Source: Leisingera sp. ANG1 (GTDB lineage: Bacteria; Pseudomonadota; Alphaproteobacteria; Rhodobacterales; Rhodobacteraceae). Taken from it: DNA of 64,000 bases. The stretch spans positions 248,001-312,000 of the forward strand of contig NZ_AFCF02000006.1 of NCBI RefSeq assembly GCF_000203975.2, in the 5' to 3' direction. How positions within the stretch are numbered: the stretch's first letter is position 1; each line of letters opens with the position of its first letter. The notes beneath the pieces are model-generated. The model made no database searches, was not told where the DNA came from, and saw only the letters and a program-made list of their open reading frames with translations. This document shows, piece after piece, positions 60,228-64,000 of this stretch. A program made the translations under genes and the position numbers.

Positions 60228-62001
60228 GGCAGCGCACCTTGTGGCCAGGTTCCAGGTGTTTCAATCCCACCAGGGGCGGGGCTTCAGCGCCGTCGAACCG
60301 GAATGCATCGGGCCAATGTTCGGGTGCGCCCGCCCCCTGAGCCACCAGCTTCAGGTCGATCGGCCGGTCGATATCAGGCTCGGGCTGGGCGGCGATCAGC
60401 GCCTTGGTATAGGGGTGCTGAGGATTGTAGAACAAAGTTTCCGGCGGTGCCTGCTCCACGATCAGCCCGCGCCGCATTACCGCAACCTCATCAGCGATAC
60501 GTGCCACGACAGCAAGGTCATGGCTGATGAAGAGATAGGACAGATTTTGCTGGTCACGGATTTCTTCCAGCAGGCGCAGGATCTGTTCCTGAACAGAGAC
60601 ATCCAGTGCCGACGTCGGTTCGTCGCAAACAATCAGTGCAGGATCCAGCATCAAGGCGCGCGCAATCGACAGGCGCTGGCGCTGACCGCCGGAAAATGCA
60701 TGCGGGTAACGCTTCAGCATATCGGGCGACAGACCTACTAGGCGCAGCATTTCCGCAGCTTTGTCGCGACGCTCGGCCCGGGAAGCAATGCGATGGATAT
60801 CCAGCGGTTCCATCAGCGTGTCTTGAATGCGCATCCGTGGTGACAGGGATGAGTACGGGTCCTGGAACACCATCTGGGCCTGTTTCTGGAAGGCAGTCCG
60901 CGTCTCCCGGTTCATGTCATGCACTGTAACCGGCGGCAAGCTGGGGTCGGGCCGGAACAGCACCTCACCGCCGGGATCAGGCGGCTCTGCTCCTAAAGCT
61001 ATGCGGGCGGCGGTGGTCTTGCCTGACCCGCTCTCTCCGACGATAGCCAGTGTCTCGCCGCGGGTCACCCGCAGATCAATTTCACGGCACGCATGGATCA
61101 GGGTCGGCGCTTGCCAGCCCTTACCCGCCCGCAGCGTGTAAGTCTTGGAGACGGATTTCATCTCCATTATCAGGTCTTCACGTGAAGGTGGAATTGCGAC
61201 GACTTCGGCATCCGGAATTTCCGGTGCGGCATCAAACAATGCCTTGGTGTAGGGATGGGCAGGTGCCCGCAGCATGGGTTCGGCGCGCCCGGATTCCATG
61301 ACCCGGCCCTTGTGCATGACCACCACCTGCTCGGCCATGTTCGCAACTACACCCAGATCATGAGTCACAAGGATCATCGCCATGCCGGTTTCGCGCTGCA
61401 GGTCCTTCATCAGTCCCAGAACCTGAGCCTGCGTAGTCACGTCGAGCGCGGTGGTCGGTTCGTCGGCGATCAGCAGGTCCGGTTTGGCCACCATTGCCAT
61501 GGCGATCATTGCCCGCTGGCGCATGCCGCCGGACAATTCAAACGGATAGGAGCGGTAGGTGCGTTCTGGCTCTGGAAAGCCAACCCGCTCAAAGCACTCC
61601 AGGACTACATCACGCGCCTCGCGTTCGGATTTGCGCCCATGCAGCCACAAAACCTCGGACACCTGGTTGCCGATCCGGTGCAGAGGCGACAAGGACCGCA
61701 TCGGCTCCTGAAAAATCATCGATATGGTATTGCCGCGTACATCACGCATCTCGCGTTCAGCCAGCGAAGCCAAATCCAGTTTTTTGCCGCGGGTTTCCAG
61801 CAGGATCCGTCCGGACCGCAGTTGCGCCACCTTCGGGAGTATGCGCAGCACTGCGCGGCAGGAAACCGTCTTGCCGGAGCCGCTCTCCCCAACCAGGGCA
61901 AGCGTTTCCCCTGGCTGGACAGCAAAGCTCACGTCTTTGACAACGGAGTCTCCTTTGCCAAAACCGATGCTGAGGTTTTCGACGGACAGCAACGGGCGCA
62001 T
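60220..62001 (-). CDS. Dual-domain ABC transporter ATPase (YejF/GsiA-like)
   Basis: A 593-residue protein holding two ABC domains. Each has Walker A (GESGSGKTV near residue 38, GESGSGKTT near residue 320), a signature ([28 protein letters not shown]) and Walker B with DEPTTALD or DEPTSALD. It is the first gene of a five-gene operon and would energise import of the ligand of the downstream binding protein. The two domains replace separate OppD and OppF subunits. Confidence 0.92.
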   Translation of the reverse strand: MRPLLSVENLSIGFGKGDSVVKDVSFAVQPGETLALVGESGSGKTVSCRAVLRILPKVAQLRSGRILLETRGKKLDLASLAEREMRDVRGNTISMIFQEPMRSLSPLHRIGNQVSEVLWLHGRKSEREARDVVLECFERVGFPEPERTYRSYPFELSGGMRQRAMIAMAMVAKPDLLIADEPTTALDVTTQAQVLGLMKDLQRETGMAMILVTHDLGVVANMAEQVVVMHKGRVMESGRAEPMLRAPAHPYTKALFDAAPEIPDAEVVAIPPSREDLIMEMKSVSKTYTLRAGKGWQAPTLIHACREIDLRVTRGETLAIVGESGSGKTTAARIALGAEPPDPGGEVLFRPDPSLPPVTVHDMNRETRTAFQKQAQMVFQDPYSSLSPRMRIQDTLMEPLDIHRIASRAERRDKAAEMLRLVGLSPDMLKRYPHAFSGGQRQRLSIARALMLDPALIVCDEPTSALDVSVQEQILRLLEEIRDQQNLSYLFISHDLAVVARIADEVAVMRRGLIVEQAPPETLFYNPQHPYTKALIAAQPEPDIDRPIDLKLVAQGAGAPEHWPDAFRFDGAEAPPLVGLKHLEPGHKVRCHA

Positions 62002-62424
62002 TCAGATTTGTCCGCCGAGCTGGTTCAAGGCGCTCATGAGATCGTGTTTTCCCCTGTTTTTTTCATCACCTTCGCGCGCCAAAGGCCGTTTAGTCAAACC
62101 CCATTTGGCCTGGCGCCGGCTTCGCAAGGGGAATTTTGCCAAGCTGTAAAAAGCGTTGCAGGCTCCGGCAAGCTTGGAGGCGTGCTTTTAAAGCGATTGA
62201 GGAGGCATTCAGGATGTTGCGCCAGAGACCGGTCAAAATTTGTCACGATGGCGTGCAGGCGGGCATGAGCCGTCTGTACAGCCTGATAGCCCGGCCGCTT
62301 TTGCGTGTGTCGCGGAAGCCACTCAATCCTGGTAGCAAGCTCAGGCATATCGGGTTGCTCTGTTGGCGCAGACGGGCGGCCCGGCATAGAGTGGCGGAAA
62401 CGCAAATGATCTGAAAGGCCGCTC
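62002..62424. other. Divergent intergenic region between ABC operon and tetR-type gene
   Basis: 423 bases. Frames of 92 codons on the plus strand and one overlapping from the minus strand have no protein-like character, so I call no gene. GTTTAGTCAAAC (62088-62099) has GTTT/AAAC arms and lies 87 bases before the ATPase start. It could be a binding site for the adjacent TetR-type regulator. Confidence 0.5.
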
Positions 62425-63090
62425 ATGGCGCAAAAACCTGTTCTGCACCGGGATGACCCGGAGGCCGAGCCGCTGGTCGGTAATATCAAGGTTACCCGCA
62501 ACGATTGGCTGAACGTTGCGATGGATGTGCTGATCTCTGACGGGGTGGAACAGGTCAAGGTGCTGGCACTGGCGGAGCGGATGCAGGTTTCGCGGTCTTC
62601 CTTCTATTGGTATTTCAAGTCGCGCCAGGATCTTCTGGATGCGCTTCTGAAAACCTGGGAACAGACCAATACAGCGGGCATGGTGCGTCAGGCGGAGGCG
62701 CCGGCCAAGACCATCACCGGGGCGGTTCTGAACGTTTTCCATTGCATCACCAATCCCAACTTGTTCAATACAGCGCTGGATTTTGCGGTGCGTGACTGGT
62801 CGCGCCGCTCCGGCAAGGTGCGCAGCCTGCTGGACCGGTCCGACCGGCGCCGGGTTGAGGCGCTAACAGCGATGTTTGCCCGCTATGGCTACCCAGAGCG
62901 TGAGGCCATGACCCGCGCAAAGGTGCTGTATTACATGCAACTGGGCTACGACATGGCGGACCCGAACGAAAGCCATGCCCACCGTCTGGAAGTGACGCCA
63001 GAATATCTTAAGGTGTTCACAGGACGGGAACCGCTGGCTGAGGAAATGGATGCCTTTACCGAGTTCACGCGCCAGCACTGGGATATCTGA
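62425..63090 (+). CDS. TetR/AcrR-family transcriptional regulator
   Basis: A 221-residue regulator with an N-terminal helix-turn-helix (residues about 25-75, with VKVLALAERMQVSRSSFYWYFKSRQDLLDAL) and a helical ligand-binding domain. AAAGG precedes the ATG. Divergence from the ABC operon suggests it controls that operon; the neighbouring IOR gene on the far side is an alternative target. The inducer is unknown. Confidence 0.87.
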   Translation: MAQKPVLHRDDPEAEPLVGNIKVTRNDWLNVAMDVLISDGVEQVKVLALAERMQVSRSSFYWYFKSRQDLLDALLKTWEQTNTAGMVRQAEAPAKTITGAVLNVFHCITNPNLFNTALDFAVRDWSRRSGKVRSLLDRSDRRRVEALTAMFARYGYPEREAMTRAKVLYYMQLGYDMADPNESHAHRLEVTPEYLKVFTGREPLAEEMDAFTEFTRQHWDI

Positions 63091-63120
63091 TAGCCCAACG
63101 CCGGCTTGTGACAGACTTGC

Positions 63121-64000
63121 TTACAGGCCGCGCAGCGCTTCATCTGCTGCTGTGCGGACCTTTTTGGCGGCCTCCAGGCGTACCGGGCCATAACCGCGGA
63201 TTTCCATCGGTGCCTGCAGGATTTCCATGCACGCGTCATGCGTCTTCGGGGTGTAGCGCGTGGCAACGGAGCGGAGGGCTTCTTCGTACCATCCCAGCAA
63301 GTCACGGTGCAGGCGGGCTTCCTCATGATAGCCAAAGACGTTGAAAGCGGTGCCGCGCAGGCGGCGTGCTTTGACCAGCAGGTTCAGGGCTGGGCGCAGC
63401 CAGGGGCCGAATGAGCGCTTCAGCGGTCGGCCGCGGGTATCCTTCCTGCGGCTCAAAAGCGGCGGCGCGAGGTGGTAGTTGACCTTAAAGTCGCCCTCGA
63501 ATTCGCCTTCGATCTGATGACGGAACTTCTCGCTGGTCAGCAGACGCGCAACTTCGAATTCGTCTTTGTAGGCCATCAATTTGAACAAAGACCGGGCCGC
63601 TGCTGTCGTCAGCTGCTCCTGCACCTCAGCAGGCAAAGCGTCGCGGAACCTTGCCAGCGTGTCCTGATACCGCGACGCATATGCGGTATCCTGATATCCG
63701 GTCAGGAAGGCAGCGCGCCGGTCAACCAGCTCCTTTAGAGTTTCGTCCTGTTCCGGAGCTTCCTTGTAGATGCTCTCCACCAGCGCCGGGTCCGCTGCCA
63801 TGGCACGCCCGATGGCGAAAGCGAGGCGGTTTTTTTCGATCGCTACACCATTCAGCTCAATTGCCTGATCCAGCGCGACCGCGCTCACTGGCACCAGCCC
63901 CTTCTGCCAAGCAAAGCCAAGCATCATGACATTGGCCAAAACTGCGTCTCCGAGCATTGCCTCAGCGGCTTCGTTGGCATTGAAACCAGACAGGTTCTGC
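63121..64000 (-). CDS. Indolepyruvate ferredoxin oxidoreductase family protein, C-terminal part
   Basis: The last 292 codons of a larger minus-strand gene; the frame is open through the window edge (it reads QNLSGFNANEAAEAMLGDAV at its first visible codons), so the start lies outside. The segment MLGFAWQKGLVPVSAVALDQAIELNGVAIEKNR and the long helical tail match the C-terminal region of the fused IorA/IorB type of indolepyruvate ferredoxin oxidoreductase, a TPP enzyme that decarboxylates aryl pyruvates to acyl-CoA. The catalytic and Fe-S domains are not in view. Confidence 0.8.
   Translation of the reverse strand, partial: QNLSGFNANEAAEAMLGDAVLANVMMLGFAWQKGLVPVSAVALDQAIELNGVAIEKNRLAFAIGRAMAADPALVESIYKEAPEQDETLKELVDRRAAFLTGYQDTAYASRYQDTLARFRDALPAEVQEQLTTAAARSLFKLMAYKDEFEVARLLTSEKFRHQIEGEFEGDFKVNYHLAPPLLSRRKDTRGRPLKRSFGPWLRPALNLLVKARRLRGTAFNVFGYHEEARLHRDLLGWYEEALRSVATRYTPKTHDACMEILQAPMEIRGYGPVRLEAAKKVRTAADEALRGL

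Noticed and set aside
62136-62414. 92-codon plus-strand frame before the tetR-type gene
   Set aside because: It is very Arg-rich, with no ribosome site and no conserved pattern; it looks like non-coding GC-rich sequence.
1-64000. CRISPR arrays, tRNA or rRNA genes, insertion sequences, prophage or attachment sites
   Set aside because: No regularly spaced repeats, no cloverleaf-like sequence and no transposase or integrase motif were noticed on reading both strands. Nothing suggested a recent mobile element.

Overview
The window reads as a chromosomal segment of a marine Rhodobacterales (Roseobacter-group) alphaproteobacterium. The base composition is GC-rich and genes are tightly packed, with many 4-base start/stop overlaps. 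The content fits that group: taurine dissimilation through Tpa, Xsc, TauZ and Pta next to a SoeABC-type sulfite dehydrogenase, a C-P lyase operon, an ECF41 sigma factor and Entner-Doudoroff genes. The genus is not provable from the sequence; Leisingera, Phaeobacter or Ruegeria are plausible. I saw no rRNA, tRNA, CRISPR array, transposase, integrase or prophage gene.

Layout. 1-5.4 kb: a DMT permease, a lytic transglycosylase, dapA, and an ECF41 sigma factor with its carboxymuconolactone-decarboxylase-like partner. 5.4-19.3 kb: the aminosulfonate region. On the minus strand it runs tauR, xsc, tauZ, pta, soeA, soeB, soeC, with tpa further out. A metallopeptidase-like gene and an ArsR-permease pair sit between tauR and tpa. 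19.5-21.6 kb: a beta-keto acid cleavage enzyme and an aminotransferase, divergent from tpa. 21.7-27.6 kb: a FrnE-like thiol oxidoreductase, a D-cysteine-desulfhydrase-like PLP enzyme, and eda, edd and zwf. 27.9-31.2 kb: a CoA-transferase and a CocE-type hydrolase. 31.2-34.7 kb: nadABC. 35-37.2 kb: tungstate uptake tupBCA. 37.3-45.3 kb: phnF divergent from phnGHIJKLN and phnM, with two genes on the opposite strand inside the run. 45.4-51.9 kb: a seven-gene minus-strand operon of glycosyltransferases, a histidine phosphatase, a deacetylase-like protein and a methyltransferase. 52.3-54.7 kb: a large MscS channel. 54.8-62 kb: a complete oligopeptide-type ABC importer ending in a CoA-transferase of swapped domain order. 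62.4-64 kb: a TetR regulator and the C-terminal part of an indolepyruvate ferredoxin oxidoreductase, cut by the window edge.

How the genes work together. Taurine would be transaminated by Tpa to sulfoacetaldehyde. Xsc would cleave this to acetyl phosphate and sulfite. Pta would convert acetyl phosphate to acetyl-CoA, while sulfite would be exported by TauZ or oxidised by SoeABC. Paired direct repeats in front of xsc and tpa, matching the TauR type of site, tie the pathway together and may extend to the BKACE gene pair. The phn block encodes intracellular C-P bond cleavage without its own transporter, and its control region carries a candidate Pho box and a candidate PhnF operator.

The least explained parts are the 45.4-51.9 kb glycosyltransferase operon, the importer/CoA-transferase operon, the BKACE-aminotransferase pair and the small opposite-strand gene between phnI and phnJ. 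Function names rest on reading motifs and gene order by eye; no database search was run.
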